A DNA stretch of 64,000 nucleotides from NCBI GenBank assembly GCA_026417735.1, contig JAOACR010000003.1:215915-279914 (forward strand). The letters are read 5' to 3'. Source of the DNA: Kiritimatiellia bacterium. Lineage in GTDB: Bacteria > Verrucomicrobiota > Kiritimatiellia > PWTM01. A program made the position numbers and the translations under genes. Under the pieces are notes generated by a model, which had not been told where the DNA came from, ran no database searches, and saw only the letters and a list, made by a program, of their open reading frames with translations. Of this stretch, positions 45,108-54,283 are shown one piece after another; the first letter of the stretch is position 1; the number at the start of each line of letters is the position of its first letter.

Positions 45108-45655
45108 GTCGCGTCCCTTCGGCGGTCCGGCGCCGGAGCGCTGCCCCGCAAAGCGGCGATTCGATCGCGCAGCCGCGCGGCGTCCTCATATCGCTCCTCC
45201 GCCACCGCACGCTCCAGCTCGCGCTGAAGTTCCGCCACATCCACCCCCGCCCCCGTCTCCCTCCCGGCGCCGTTCGAGCCCCGAGCCCGCGGCCGCCGCC
45301 CCACGTGCCGGTCCGCCCGATGCATCTGCCGGATCAGCTCCTCCAGCTCGCTCTCAAAAGTCACATAGCAGTCCGGGCACCCCAGCCGGCCCATCGCCTT
45401 GAAGTCCCCCAACGACGCACCGCACGTCGAACAACACCGGGGCGGCGCCGGCGGCGGGACGTTCTCCTCACCGGCGGGAGGCGACGCCGAAACCCCCAGC
45501 CCGAACAGCAGCTCGCTCAGCGAAGAGGGATCCTCCGGACTGAAACCGCTCTTCCGCGCACAGTCTTCGCACAAGTGTACGCTGAGCACCCGCCCCTCCA
45601 TCACCTGGGTCAGATGCACCCTCGCCTCGGCGGCGCGGCACTTGTCGCACTTCAC
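45104..45655 (-). CDS. mcsA: McsA, zinc-binding activator of McsB with UVR domain
   Basis: A 183-residue McsA: zinc site 1 (CDKC near residue 3 with CEDC near 29), zinc site 2 (CCSTC with CPDC) and a C-terminal UVR helix (ELERAVAEERYEDAARLRDRI). It activates McsB and bridges to ClpC in Bacillus. The GTG at 45655 is used because the first zinc Cys follows at once and because GTGA overlaps the ilvE stop. The frame remains open upstream as a shadow of ilvE. Confidence 0.93.
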   Translation of the reverse strand: MKCDKCRAAEARVHLTQVMEGRVLSVHLCEDCARKSGFSPEDPSSLSELLFGLGVSASPPAGEENVPPPAPPRCCSTCGASLGDFKAMGRLGCPDCYVTFESELEELIRQMHRADRHVGRRPRARGSNGAGRETGAGVDVAELQRELERAVAEERYEDAARLRDRIAALRGSAPAPDRRRDAT

Positions 45656-46566
45656 CGCGTCCCCCTCCGCCGCCGCGCCGCCGGCCGCGAGCTGGTGCCG
45701 ATCGGCGTGCCGGTGCTGCGCGCATACGCGGCGAACTCCGCAGCCAGCCGGCGCGTGACCGGTCCCGGACGGCCATCGCCGATGGTGCGGCGATCGATCG
45801 TGGTGACGCCAATGATTTCCGCCGCTGTACCGGTCAGAAACACCTCGTCCGCAACGTAAAGGTCGTACCGGGTGAGCACATCCTCGCGCACCTCGTAGCC
45901 CAGCCCCGCGGCCAGCCGCATCACCGCGTCCCGCGTGATCCCTTTCAGCGCACCGCACCATGTCGGCGGGGTACGCAACGTCCGGCCCTGCACCGTGAAC
46001 ACGTTGTCGCCCGACGCCTCCGCGACATAGCCCTGCGCGTTGAGCAGGATGCACTCCATCACCCCGGAGTTGATCGCCTCGATCTTCGCGAGCACGTTGT
46101 TGAGGTAGTTCAGGCTCTTGATCCGCGGATTCACCGCCTCGGGCAAATTGCGGTGCGTGCCGACCGTCACCACCGCCATTCCCTTCTCGTAGAGTTCGGC
46201 CGGATAAAGCTGGATCGTTCCCGCAATGATGATCACCTGTGCCTGCCGGCAGTGGTACGGATTCAGCCCGAGCGTCCCCACCCCCCGCGTCACCACCAGC
46301 CGGATGTACCCGTCGCGGACGCGATTGGCCCGGCAGGTCGCCAGCACCGCCTCCACCATCGCCTCGCGACTCATCGGGATCGTCAGCGCAATCGCCTTCG
46401 CAGAGTTCCACAGGCGCTCGAGGTGCTCGTCCAACAGAAACACCCGCCCGTTGTACGCCCGAATGCCCTCGAACACGCCGTCGCCGTACAGCAGCCCGTG
46501 ATCGAACACCGAGATCTTTGCGTCGCGCTCATTGTACAGCCGGCCGTTGATCCACACGCGCATCAT
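45652..46566 (-). CDS. ilvE: branched-chain amino acid aminotransferase
   Basis: A 304-residue fold-type IV PLP aminotransferase that moves amino groups between glutamate and the keto acids of Val, Leu and Ile. Motifs: VWINGRLYNERDAKISVFDHGLLYGDGVFEGIRAYNG, PLP lysine in RIKSLNYLNNVLAK, and EASGDNVFTV with the final FLTGTAAEIIGV. Two ATGs (46566, 46563) follow GGAG. It heads the coupled run ilvE-mcsA-mcsB-clpC, an unusual promoter-proximal partner for stress proteolysis. Confidence 0.93.
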   Translation of the reverse strand: MMRVWINGRLYNERDAKISVFDHGLLYGDGVFEGIRAYNGRVFLLDEHLERLWNSAKAIALTIPMSREAMVEAVLATCRANRVRDGYIRLVVTRGVGTLGLNPYHCRQAQVIIIAGTIQLYPAELYEKGMAVVTVGTHRNLPEAVNPRIKSLNYLNNVLAKIEAINSGVMECILLNAQGYVAEASGDNVFTVQGRTLRTPPTWCGALKGITRDAVMRLAAGLGYEVREDVLTRYDLYVADEVFLTGTAAEIIGVTTIDRRTIGDGRPGPVTRRLAAEFAAYARSTGTPIGTSSRPAARRRRGTR

Positions 46567-46614
46567 GTGCGGGCTCCAGTTCTCTGAAGGGCGCGCGGCG
46601 CCCCGATCGGTCGG

Positions 46615-46642
46615 ATCATACACAAGCAGCCGCCCCGCGCAA
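46615..46642 (-). promoter_or_regulatory. candidate promoter of the ilvE-mcsAB-clpC operon
   Basis: On the minus strand TTGCGC (46642-46637), a 16-nt spacer and TATGAT (46620-46615) give a start near 46608 and a leader of about 42 nt with GGAG before the ATG. Two palindromes lie just upstream of the -35 box. Confidence 0.48.
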
Positions 46643-46657
46643 CGCGACCGGCCCCGC

Positions 46658-46704
46658 ATCCAATCCTTGGACGCTCCATCCGCCGGCGCATCCAACCGTT
46701 GGAT
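46658..46704. promoter_or_regulatory. pair of ATCCAA-N3-TTGGA palindromes, possible regulator sites
   Basis: Site 1 is ATCCAA-TCC-TTGGA (46658-46671) and site 2 is ATCCAA-CCG-TTGGAT (46690-46704). Their centres are about 32 bp apart, close to three helical turns. Site 1 ends 16 bp from the -35 box of the ilvE operon promoter. A third copy lies upstream of the transaldolase gene. Confidence 0.4.
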
Positions 46705-46717
46705 CGAACCGCCGTCG

Positions 46718-48106
46718 TTACGCCGGCGCCGGCCGCTCCGGCTTGCGCACCGCCAGCATCAGCAGCCCGGCCAGCACGCACGCAACCCCGGCCGTCAAAA
46801 ACGCCGCGCGATAGTCACCCACCGCGAACGTCTTGTCCGGCGCCGCGAGGCCCGCCTTCGAGAAGTACGGCACCTGCGCGACCACCTTCATCAGGCGCGC
46901 CGCCAGCCACGGCCCCGCGAGCCCCCCCACTCCGTACGCGGAGAACATCCAGCCGTAGTTCACCCCGATGTGCTTCGTCCCAAAGAAGTCCGCGGTCACC
47001 GCCGGATACATTGCCAGAAAACCGCCAAAACACAGCCCGATCACGCAAACGCCCAGCAAATACAGCGGATAGCTCCGCATCCAGTCCAGCGCCAGCATGC
47101 CGCCCGCGCAAATGAAAAACATCGCCACCAACGAGGGGCGGCGGCCGATCACGTCAGAAATCTTGCCCCAGAGAATCCGCCCGAGCGAGTTGAAGACCGC
47201 TAGAATCGAGACCGCCATCGCACCCGCGGTCCCGATCGCCTTGAAGTCCTCCGCTGACACCGGCGGCGTCAGGGCACCGATCCGAAATGACTGCCAGATC
47301 GGTGAGGCCTTCATGATCACCATCAACCCCGCCGCGCATCCGGCCAGGTAGGTCAGCCACAACAGCCAAAACACCGGCGTGCACAGCATTTCCCGCGGTC
47401 CGAAATCCGCCTTCGGCGCCGCGCCGGCCGCCGCCGCCGGCGGCGTCCATCCGGCCGGCACATAGCCCGGCGGCGGGTTCCGAAGCAGCTGCGCGCCGGC
47501 GACCACCGCCACCAAGAAGATCACGCCCAGCGCCAGAAACGTCCGGAACACCCCCAGTTCCGGCAGGCCGAACAGATCCACATTGAACAGGTTGTACGGT
47601 GTGCCGCCAATCAGACCGCGCGCGAGCGGTGCAAAGAAAAATGCCCCCGCACCAAATCCCGCCACCGCCAGCCCGGTGATCAGCCCGCGCTTGTCCGGAA
47701 ACCACTTTACGCAGGTCGCGATCGGGCACACGTACCCGGCCCCGATCCCCGCCCCGCCCAGCACCGCATAGGTCAGCAGCAGCCAGTACAATGCCGCGCG
47801 ATCCGCAAACCGGTTGGTGAAACTCGCCAGAATCAACCCCACACCCAAAATCAGCCCCCCCGCAGTCGCGACCACCCGCGGCCCGAGGCGGTCCTGAATC
47901 CGGCCGCCAAAAATCACCGCCAGCGCAAACACCGCCAACACGATCTGCGCCGGCAACGTCACCTGCGTCTCCGTCCACGAGGGAAACGCCGCCTTCAGCG
48001 GCGTCTGAAACACGCTCCAAATGTACACCGCGCCCAGGCTCACCTGGATCACCAGCGCGCCGACCACCACCCACCACCGGTTAAATCCCCGACCCGTCTC
48101 GCTCAT
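46718..48106 (-). CDS. OFA-family MFS transporter (oxalate/formate antiporter type)
   Basis: A 462-residue protein with 12 predicted membrane helices. It has OFA family features: GALVIQVSLGAVYIWSVFQTPLKAAF in helix 1, GAGIGAGYVCPIATCVKWFPDKRGLITGLAVAGFGAGAFFF, and GRILWGKISDVIGRRPSL between helices 8 and 9. A loop of about 60 residues lies after helix 6. OFA members carry small organic acids. Its place directly after acs on the same strand suggests uptake of acetate, pyruvate or a similar monocarboxylate. GAGAGGAA precedes the ATG at 48106. Confidence 0.88.
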   Translation of the reverse strand: MSETGRGFNRWWVVVGALVIQVSLGAVYIWSVFQTPLKAAFPSWTETQVTLPAQIVLAVFALAVIFGGRIQDRLGPRVVATAGGLILGVGLILASFTNRFADRAALYWLLLTYAVLGGAGIGAGYVCPIATCVKWFPDKRGLITGLAVAGFGAGAFFFAPLARGLIGGTPYNLFNVDLFGLPELGVFRTFLALGVIFLVAVVAGAQLLRNPPPGYVPAGWTPPAAAAGAAPKADFGPREMLCTPVFWLLWLTYLAGCAAGLMVIMKASPIWQSFRIGALTPPVSAEDFKAIGTAGAMAVSILAVFNSLGRILWGKISDVIGRRPSLVAMFFICAGGMLALDWMRSYPLYLLGVCVIGLCFGGFLAMYPAVTADFFGTKHIGVNYGWMFSAYGVGGLAGPWLAARLMKVVAQVPYFSKAGLAAPDKTFAVGDYRAAFLTAGVACVLAGLLMLAVRKPERPAPA

Positions 48107-48132
48107 TCGAATTCCTCTCCTCTGCGCACGAA

Positions 48133-48171
48133 CACCGGCCGGGCGGGTTTCCACCGCCCGCCCGGCCGGTG
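48133..48171 (-). terminator. 15-bp GC stem-loop between acs and the transporter gene
   Basis: A perfect 15-bp inverted repeat (48133-48147 with 48157-48171, 9-nt loop) begins 17 nt after the acs stop. No T run follows, so it may be a processing or attenuation hairpin, or a Rho-assisted terminator. Confidence 0.45.
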
Positions 48172-48187
48172 CCTCCATCCACCCATC

Positions 48188-50164
48188 CTACTGCAGCGCC
48201 GCGCGCAGCTTCTTCGACTCCTCGATCAGATTCTGCACCACGCTCGGATCCGCCAGCGTCGTCGTGTCGCCGATCGCCTGCGTCTCACCCTCCGCGATCT
48301 TCCGCAGGATCCGGCGCATGATTTTGCCGGACCGCGTCTTCGGCAGCCCCGGTGCCCACTGGATCACGTCCGGCGTCGCAATCGGGCCGATCAGCTTGCG
48401 CACCGTCTGCACCAGCTCCTTCTTCAGCGCGTCGCTGTACTCGTAACCCGCCTTCAGCGTCACATACGCATAAATGCCCTGCCCCTTGATCGGGTGCGGA
48501 CAGCCCACCACCGCCGCCTCCGCAACCGCCGGATGGGACACCAGCGCGCTCTCCACCTCCGCGGTCCCCAGCCGGTGGCCAGAGACGTTGATCACATCGT
48601 CCACCCGGCCAAGCAGCCAGTAGTCTCCATCCTCGTCCTGGCGGCATCCATCGCCAGTGAAGTAGTAACCCGGATAGGCCTTGAAGTAGGTGTCCACAAA
48701 TCGCTTGTGGTCACCCCAGGTCGTCCGCATCATCCCGGGCCACGCCGATTTGATGCACAGCTTCCCGGACACACCGCGCGGGCACTCCCGGCCCTGATCG
48801 TCCAGAATCACCGGCTCCACACCGAAGAACGGACGGGACGCACTGCCGGGCTTCAGCGTGTGCGCGCCGGGCAGCGGTGTGATCAAAATCCCGCCGGTCT
48901 CCGTCTGCCACCACGTGTCCACCACCGGCGTGCGCCCGCGCCCGACATGCTCCCGGTACCACAGCCACACCTCCGGGTTGATCGGCTCGCCGACACTGCC
49001 CAGCAGCTTCAGACTGTCCAGCTTCCGCTTCTTGATCGGCGCCTCGCCCTCACGCATCAGCGCTCGGATCGCGGTCGGAGCGGTGTAAAACTGCGTGACG
49101 CGATATTTGTCCACCACGTCCCAGAACCGGCCCGCGTCCGGCCAGGTCGGCACGCCCTCGAACATGATCGTCGTCGCGCCGTTCGCAAGCGGTCCGTACA
49201 CGATGTACGAGTGCCCCGTCACCCAGCCGATGTCCGCGGTGCACCACCAGATGTCGCCATCGTGATAGTCGAAGATGTATTTGAACGTCGTCGCGACATA
49301 CACCATGTAGCCGCCAGTGGTGTGGAGCACACCCTTCGGCTTGCCGGTGGAGCCGGAGGTGTACAGAATGAACAGCGGGTCCTCCGCATCCACCCACTCC
49401 GGTTCGCACTCCGCCGACTGCTTCGCCACCAGGTCGTGGTACCAGATGTCCCGACCGGCTTGCATCGGCACCGCGTGACCCGTCCGCCGGACCACGATCA
49501 CCTTCTCGATGCTCGGACACTGCGCGAGCGCGGTGTCCGCGTTCGCCTTCATCGGAATGTCGTTCTTCGGCCCGCGCAGCGCGGTGTCTTGCGTGATCAG
49601 CACCTTGCAGGTGGAGTCGTTGATCCGGTCCCGCAGCGAATCCGGGCTGAACGCGCCAAACACGACCGAGTGAATCGCGCCGATGCGCGCACACGCCAGA
49701 CACGCGATCGCCGCCTCCGGAATCATCTGCAGATAAATGCACACCCGGTCGCCCTTCTTCACGCCGAGCGACTTCAGCCCGTTGGCGAGCCGATTCACTG
49801 CGGCGAGCAGTTCCGCATAGGTCAGCTTCCCGTCCTCGCCCGGCACGTTCCCCTCCCAAATGATCGCGGTCTGATTCGCGCGCGCCGGCAGGTGCCGGTC
49901 CAGACAGTTCACAGTGATGTTCGTCTTCCCCCCGATGAACCACTTGATGTAGACCGGCTCATGGAAGCTGTAGTCGCGCACCTTCGTCCATCGCTGCTTC
50001 CACACAAACTGCTCCGCGATCTCCGCCCAAAATCCCTCCGGATCGCGGATCGACCGCTCGTACATCTTCTGGTACTGCTCGAAGGACTGGATGTGCGCCT
50101 TCGCGGCGAACTCCGGGGGTGGTGGAAACTTCTTCACTTGCGGCGTGCCTGTCGTCTCAGCCAT
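48188..50164 (-). CDS. acs: acetyl-CoA synthetase (AMP-forming)
   Basis: A 658-residue Acs that activates acetate through acetyl-AMP to acetyl-CoA. Motifs: the AMP-binding P-loop [16 protein letters not shown] near residue 266, [52 protein letters not shown] and the catalytic lysine in [13 protein letters not shown] near the C-terminus. That lysine is the target of acetylation control in other bacteria. AAGGAG lies 10 nt before the ATG. No patZ or cobB homologue is nearby. Confidence 0.97.
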   Translation of the reverse strand: MAETTGTPQVKKFPPPPEFAAKAHIQSFEQYQKMYERSIRDPEGFWAEIAEQFVWKQRWTKVRDYSFHEPVYIKWFIGGKTNITVNCLDRHLPARANQTAIIWEGNVPGEDGKLTYAELLAAVNRLANGLKSLGVKKGDRVCIYLQMIPEAAIACLACARIGAIHSVVFGAFSPDSLRDRINDSTCKVLITQDTALRGPKNDIPMKANADTALAQCPSIEKVIVVRRTGHAVPMQAGRDIWYHDLVAKQSAECEPEWVDAEDPLFILYTSGSTGKPKGVLHTTGGYMVYVATTFKYIFDYHDGDIWWCTADIGWVTGHSYIVYGPLANGATTIMFEGVPTWPDAGRFWDVVDKYRVTQFYTAPTAIRALMREGEAPIKKRKLDSLKLLGSVGEPINPEVWLWYREHVGRGRTPVVDTWWQTETGGILITPLPGAHTLKPGSASRPFFGVEPVILDDQGRECPRGVSGKLCIKSAWPGMMRTTWGDHKRFVDTYFKAYPGYYFTGDGCRQDEDGDYWLLGRVDDVINVSGHRLGTAEVESALVSHPAVAEAAVVGCPHPIKGQGIYAYVTLKAGYEYSDALKKELVQTVRKLIGPIATPDVIQWAPGLPKTRSGKIMRRILRKIAEGETQAIGDTTTLADPSVVQNLIEESKKLRAALQ

Positions 50165-50230
50165 ACCTCTGTGCTCCTTCCTCGCTCACGTTGCTGCATG
50201 CTCACCGAGCCTGTATCAACCCATCTCGGC

Positions 50231-50249
50231 GGGCCGCACAACACGGCCC
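50231..50249. other. small hairpin in the acs/tRNA divergent region
   Basis: GGGCCG, a 7-nt loop and CGGCCC form a 6-bp stem between the acs start and the tRNA-Asn promoter. No T run follows on either strand. Confidence 0.3.
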
Positions 50250-50354
50250 GGAGGGAGTGTACGCTGCGAGAGACCCTTCCACAACTCGAACCGTCGCGCC
50301 CCCCAGGCGGCCTGATGCGCACTCGTGCGGCGCAGCGACGAACACCTTGCCGGA

Positions 50355-50383
50355 TTGACTCCGCGCGTTGCGCCGGATAACAT
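50355..50383 (+). promoter_or_regulatory. candidate tRNA-Asn promoter
   Basis: TTGACT (50355-50360), a 17-nt spacer and TAACAT (50378-50383) give a start near 50390, about 10 nt before the mature tRNA. Confidence 0.5.
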
Positions 50384-50400
50384 TTCGGTGTTCTTTGCGT

Positions 50401-50475
50401 TCCGGCGTAGCGCAGTGGTAGCGCAGGTGACTGTTAATCACTTGGTCGTAGGTTCGAATCCTACCGCCGGAGCCA
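50401..50475 (+). tRNA. tRNA-Asn (anticodon GTT)
   Basis: The 7-bp acceptor stem pairs TCCGGCG (50401-50407) with CGCCGGA (50465-50471). The D arm contains GCGCAGTGGTAGCGC, the anticodon loop is CTGTTAA (anticodon GTT), and the T arm is GTAGG-TTCGAAT-CCTAC. The discriminator G is followed by an encoded CCA (50473-50475). Confidence 0.97.
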
Positions 50476-50670
50476 AACCGGCAAACTTTCGTCGTTCACA
50501 TCCCGCACTCCAACACCACCGGCCACCGCGACCACCCGGAGGCTGCCCGCCGCCACAACCAACTCCCCCTCGCCGGCAAGCACCCCGAGGGCCCGACTCT
50601 ACAGTCTGCGCGTTGTTTTCGCCGCCGGGACGCCGAGACCAACCAACGCTTTGCCCATATTCCCTTTCAC

Positions 50671-50902
50671 GGCCCGGGTGAAACTGGGCCCTCCACGGGG
50701 GCGGTTGGGTTAGAACCCAACCTTCCAGAGTGGTGGCTGAGCCGGAGGCGTCGCATCGTGGCGCGTGTGAAGGGCGCCGCTCAAACGGTACCGTTGTTCT
50801 GGGGATTGTGGCCGGCGGGAAAGCGGCCCTCCACGTGCGCTGCATTCGCCACGCTGGCCGGCGTGACCAGACGCACTTGGAGGGTCGGCGTTCACGCCGA
50901 CC
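50671..50902. repeat. four copies of a TGGAR-headed palindromic repeat
   Basis: Each unit is TGGAA or TGGAG followed by an inverted repeat of 19-20 nt centred on TTC: 50703-50727 minus (stem GGTTGGGTT/AACCCAACC), 50671-50695 minus (outer stem GGCCC/GGGCC), 50810-50833 minus (outer stem GGCCG/CGGCC) and 50878-50902 plus (stem GGTCGGCGT/ACGCCGACC). The first and last are perfect 9-bp palindromes with different stem sequences. They are irregularly spaced and in both orientations. Confidence 0.6.
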
Positions 50903-51676
50903 GGTTCGCCCCCTCGGTGCGCCACCCTCGGGGGGGCGCCTCCCGATTGTCCGTTATCCCATTGACCGGACATGCAGAAACGCGCCCCCGCGGTTCCCAC
51001 GTATCACGAAATTGCCCCTGCGATGGCGATCTTCCGACGGCCATTTGCAGAAAATTCAATACTGCTATGGGGTGTAACCACCGCACAACTCCTTACCAGG
51101 GGACAATGCGAGGGCTCTCCGATGAGCCTGCCGCGCATTGAAAGGGACACATCGGACAGACCACCGCGGTCGTGTTCAGCGGTACCTGGCGAAATGCCAA
51201 GCCAGTCGGCTTCCCTCCTCGCGGGTCCGTTGCACGCGCACATCATCGCCGGCTCTTTCCCATCGACCGTGTTGGAGCTGTGGAATCATGCCTTTGATGA
51301 CAATTTGCGCGGTCGGGCCGTCGGGCGTCACCCAGACGTCCATCTTCGCCGGCGCGACAGGGCGGAGATTGTGCGCTCGCACCGCACCCTCGAAGTGAAA
51401 GCCGGCGCCTGGCATGTCGACGATGGCAACGACGAGCACTAGCAGCCGTCCTCCGCTCCGACTGATCTACGAGCGACCTTCGTGTAACGGATGGCGATGG
51501 CCGACAAACAAAGCGCGGCGTGAAAGCGTTACTTCGCACGTCACGATTCCGAGCCCGTAGCGAGCCCGACTTTGCGCCGCGGCCCCGAACGCCCCTGATC
51601 CACGCTGATGCGACCACGGCGATTGCGTCGGCGAACCTTCGACGCGCCAACTGACCTTTTCCGACGCGCTGCCACG

Positions 51677-51705
51677 TTGTGCGAAGGAGGGGCGACCGCT
51701 AGACT
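51677..51705 (+). promoter_or_regulatory. candidate glgB promoter
   Basis: TTGTGC (51677-51682), a 17-nt spacer and TAGACT (51700-51705) give a start near 51712. GGAG follows about 10 nt before the ATG at 51734. Confidence 0.4.
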
Positions 51706-51733
51706 GGCGAGGGTGTGACGGAGACCCAGCGCC

Positions 51734-53962
51734 ATGATTCGCCCAACGCTCGCTCCCGACGAAGCCCGCGCACTCGCTCAGGGCCGACACGAAACGCCGG
51801 CGGATGTCCTGGGGATGGGCGTCTTCGACGGCCGCGTCCTCGTCCGCACCTGGCAGCCGCACGCCGTACAGGTTGAACTGCTCGATCTCCAGCACGGGCG
51901 GACACTGCCCATGGCGGCGGGCGTGGTGCCCGGGCTGTTCGAGTGGAAGGCGGAGCGCGGCGGACCTTTCCGTTACCGCTACCGCGTCACCACAGCAGAC
52001 GGTAACCGTCGGGACGTGGAGGATCCCTACCGCTTCGCGCCCTGGCTGACGGATTTTGACCTGCACGTCTTTCATGAGGGGACGCAGTACCGCGCCTATC
52101 AGAAAATGGGCGCCCACCCCCGCGTCGCCGAGGGAGTGCCGGGCGTCCACTTCGCGGTCTGGGCGCCAAACGCGGCGGGCGTGAGCGTGGTGGGCTCGTT
52201 CAACCGGTGGGACTCCCGTATCCACCTGATGCACCGCCGCGGCCTGGGTGGCGTGTGGGAACTGTTCGTGCCCGGCGCCGCGCCGGGTGATCTCTACAAG
52301 TTCGAGGTCCGAAGCCGGCTGGGGCCGGTGGAGCAAAAGGCGGATCCGTTCGCGTTTTTCGCCGAGGTGCGGCCGCGGTCCGCGTCGATCGTCTGGGCGC
52401 CCGACCGCTACCGGTGGTCGGACGCCGCGTGGATCGAACACCGCAGCCGCGGGCGCTGGCACGAGGCGCCGCTGCTGATCTATGAGGTGCACGCCGGCTC
52501 GTGGCGCCGCCGCAACGGACAGTGGCTCAGTTGGCGCGAGCTGGCCGATGAATTGATCCCCCACGTGTTGGGGCTCGGCTTCACGCACATCGAACTGCTG
52601 CCCATCGCCGAGCATCCGCTCGACGCGTCATGGGGCTACCAGACCACCGGTTACTTCGCGCCGACCTCCCGCTACGGCACGCCGGACGAGTTCCGCGAGT
52701 TCGTGGACCGGTGCCACCAGGCGGGCCTCGGCGTAATCGTGGACTGGACACCCGCGCACTTCCCGAAGGACGCGCACGGTCTGGCCCGCTTCGACGGAAC
52801 CGCGCTCTACGAACACGCGGACCCTCGCCAGGGCGAACACCGCGACTGGGGCACGCTCATCTTCAACTACGGGCGCCATGAGGTCCGATCGTTTCTGCTC
52901 TCCAGCGCAATGTGGTGGGCCGACGCGTTCCATGTCGACGGGCTGCGGGTGGACGCTGTCGCCAGCATGCTCTATCTCGACTACTCCCGCCCCCCCGGCG
53001 AATGGATCCCCAACCGATTCGGTGGGCGGGAAAACTTGGAGGCGATCGACTTTCTCCGCCGCTTCAACGAGGTGGTGCACGCGGAGTACCCGGGGTTTCT
53101 GACCATCGCGGAAGAGTCCACCGCCTGGCCGATGGTTTCCCGCCCCGTCTACCTCGGCGGGCTCGGCTTCGACTTCAAATGGAACATGGGGTGGATGCAC
53201 GACACGCTCGAGTACTTCGGCAAAGACCCGATCTACCGCAAGTACCACCACAACATGCTCACGTTCTCGATGGTGTACGCGTTCACCGAGAACTTCGTGC
53301 TGCCCTTCTCGCACGACGAGGTGGTCCACGGCAAGGGATCGCTGCTGGCAAAAATGCCCGGTGATCCCTGGCAGAAGTTTGCGAACCTCCGGCTGCTGCT
53401 GGGCTACATGGCCGCGCATCCGGGCAAGAAGCTGCTCTTCATGGGCGCGGAAATGGCGCCATGGACAGAGTGGGACTGCCACGGCCAGCTCGACTGGGAC
53501 CTGCTGCGGCATGCGCCTCACGCGGGCATTCGAAACCTCATCGGCGATCTCAACCGGCTCGTTCGCGAACTGCCCGCCCTCCACGAGCAGGACACGCAGC
53601 CGGCCGGATTCGAGTGGCTTGAACTCCACGACTCGGAGCAGTCGGTGCTCGCGTTTCTGCGCCGCGGCCGGCCGCCGGCGCAGGAGATCGTCGCGGTCGG
53701 CAATTTCACGCCGGTGCCTCGACACGGCTACCGCATCGGCGTGCCCCGCGGCGGCGTATGGCGCGAAATTCTGAACACCGATGCGGACCGCTACGGCGGC
53801 ACGAACGTCGGCAACGGCGGCTCCGCCCGGGCGCAACCACGTCCCTGGCACGGTCGGCCATGGTCGTTGGAGCTGACGCTGCCGCCGCTGGGACTGCTGC
53901 TTTTCGAGGCGCCGCCTCCGGAGCCCGAGCCGCCCCCGGCGGACGCCGACGATCCCGCCTGA
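51734..53962 (+). CDS. glgB: 1,4-alpha-glucan branching enzyme
   Basis: A 742-residue GH13 enzyme making alpha-1,6 branches in glycogen. It has an N-terminal extension with a first carbohydrate-binding module-like region (residues 1-120), a CBM48 domain ([22 protein letters not shown]), and a catalytic barrel with nucleophile Asp407 ([12 protein letters not shown]), acid/base Glu460 (IAEEST) and Asp528 ([10 protein letters not shown]). These are within two residues of the E. coli positions. A Pro/Glu-rich tail ends the protein. No other glycogen genes are in the window. Confidence 0.97.
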   Translation: MIRPTLAPDEARALAQGRHETPADVLGMGVFDGRVLVRTWQPHAVQVELLDLQHGRTLPMAAGVVPGLFEWKAERGGPFRYRYRVTTADGNRRDVEDPYRFAPWLTDFDLHVFHEGTQYRAYQKMGAHPRVAEGVPGVHFAVWAPNAAGVSVVGSFNRWDSRIHLMHRRGLGGVWELFVPGAAPGDLYKFEVRSRLGPVEQKADPFAFFAEVRPRSASIVWAPDRYRWSDAAWIEHRSRGRWHEAPLLIYEVHAGSWRRRNGQWLSWRELADELIPHVLGLGFTHIELLPIAEHPLDASWGYQTTGYFAPTSRYGTPDEFREFVDRCHQAGLGVIVDWTPAHFPKDAHGLARFDGTALYEHADPRQGEHRDWGTLIFNYGRHEVRSFLLSSAMWWADAFHVDGLRVDAVASMLYLDYSRPPGEWIPNRFGGRENLEAIDFLRRFNEVVHAEYPGFLTIAEESTAWPMVSRPVYLGGLGFDFKWNMGWMHDTLEYFGKDPIYRKYHHNMLTFSMVYAFTENFVLPFSHDEVVHGKGSLLAKMPGDPWQKFANLRLLLGYMAAHPGKKLLFMGAEMAPWTEWDCHGQLDWDLLRHAPHAGIRNLIGDLNRLVRELPALHEQDTQPAGFEWLELHDSEQSVLAFLRRGRPPAQEIVAVGNFTPVPRHGYRIGVPRGGVWREILNTDADRYGGTNVGNGGSARAQPRPWHGRPWSLELTLPPLGLLLFEAPPPEPEPPPADADDPA

Positions 53963-53989
53963 TGCCGGCCGGCGCCCTTCCGCACGGGA

Positions 53990-54017
53990 TTGCGACGGAG
54001 CCGGGCGCGCGTAAGAT
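53990..54017 (+). promoter_or_regulatory. candidate promoter of the TRAP transporter operon
   Basis: TTGCGA (53990-53995), a 16-nt spacer and TAAGAT (54012-54017) give a start near 54024, just before the GTG at 54039. This supports the small zinc-ribbon frame as the first gene. Confidence 0.42.
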
Positions 54018-54038
54018 GCATCGCCAGCGAGATCGGCC

Positions 54039-54269
54039 GTGACGGATGAGGTCGCCACGCCGGTATGGCTGCGCGTGTTCGCTCGCTTTTGCGAACGGTG
54101 TCCCCTTTGCCGCGCGGCTCGACGGCACCCGACCGGTTATGCGTCCCGTGCGGTTCGCGCCGTGGAGCACCGCTGGTGCCCGTTCTGCCGTGCCTATCGG
54201 CTCGTGTACGGCCGTGATGCCCACGACCCCGACCGCGCGGGCGTTGCCGGCCCATCCTCGGGCGGATAG
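54039..54269 (+). CDS. small putative zinc-ribbon protein
   Basis: A 76-residue frame with CxxCxxC (Cys18, Cys21, Cys24 in FCERCPLC) and a second CxxC (WCPFC, Cys47 and Cys50), the spacing of a zinc ribbon. The rest is basic. The family is not recognised. It starts with GTG, lies between glgB and the TatT gene, ends 14 nt before the TatT ATG and follows a good promoter candidate. It could be a regulator or folding factor for the operon, or a chance frame. Confidence 0.45.
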   Translation: MTDEVATPVWLRVFARFCERCPLCRAARRHPTGYASRAVRAVEHRWCPFCRAYRLVYGRDAHDPDRAGVAGPSSGG

Positions 54270-54283
54270 ACTCTGCCGGCGAC

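Larger units (their letters stand above)
50476..51733. other. gene-poor block of 1.26 kb
   Basis: No recognised gene lies between tRNA-Asn and glgB. The left part holds four copies of a palindromic element (50671-50902). A minus-strand frame at 51176-51439 (87 codons; GFHFEGAVRAHNLRPVAP, AKMDVWVTPDG) reads like a degraded fragment of a secreted protein but has no start signal or known motif. The right end carries the glgB promoter. Confidence 0.6.

Noticed and set aside
50671..50902. CRISPR array
   Set aside because: The four repeats differ in stem sequence, lie in both orientations and have irregular spacing; no cas genes are present.
51176..51439. Possible small minus-strand gene in the gene-poor block
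   Set aside because: Some stretches look protein-like, but there is no ribosome site, signal peptide or recognised domain; kept only as a comment on the region.
52628..54058. Minus-strand frame of 476 codons opposite glgB
   Set aside because: It is antisense to a complete branching enzyme and has the Arg/Gly/Val-rich composition of a shadow frame.
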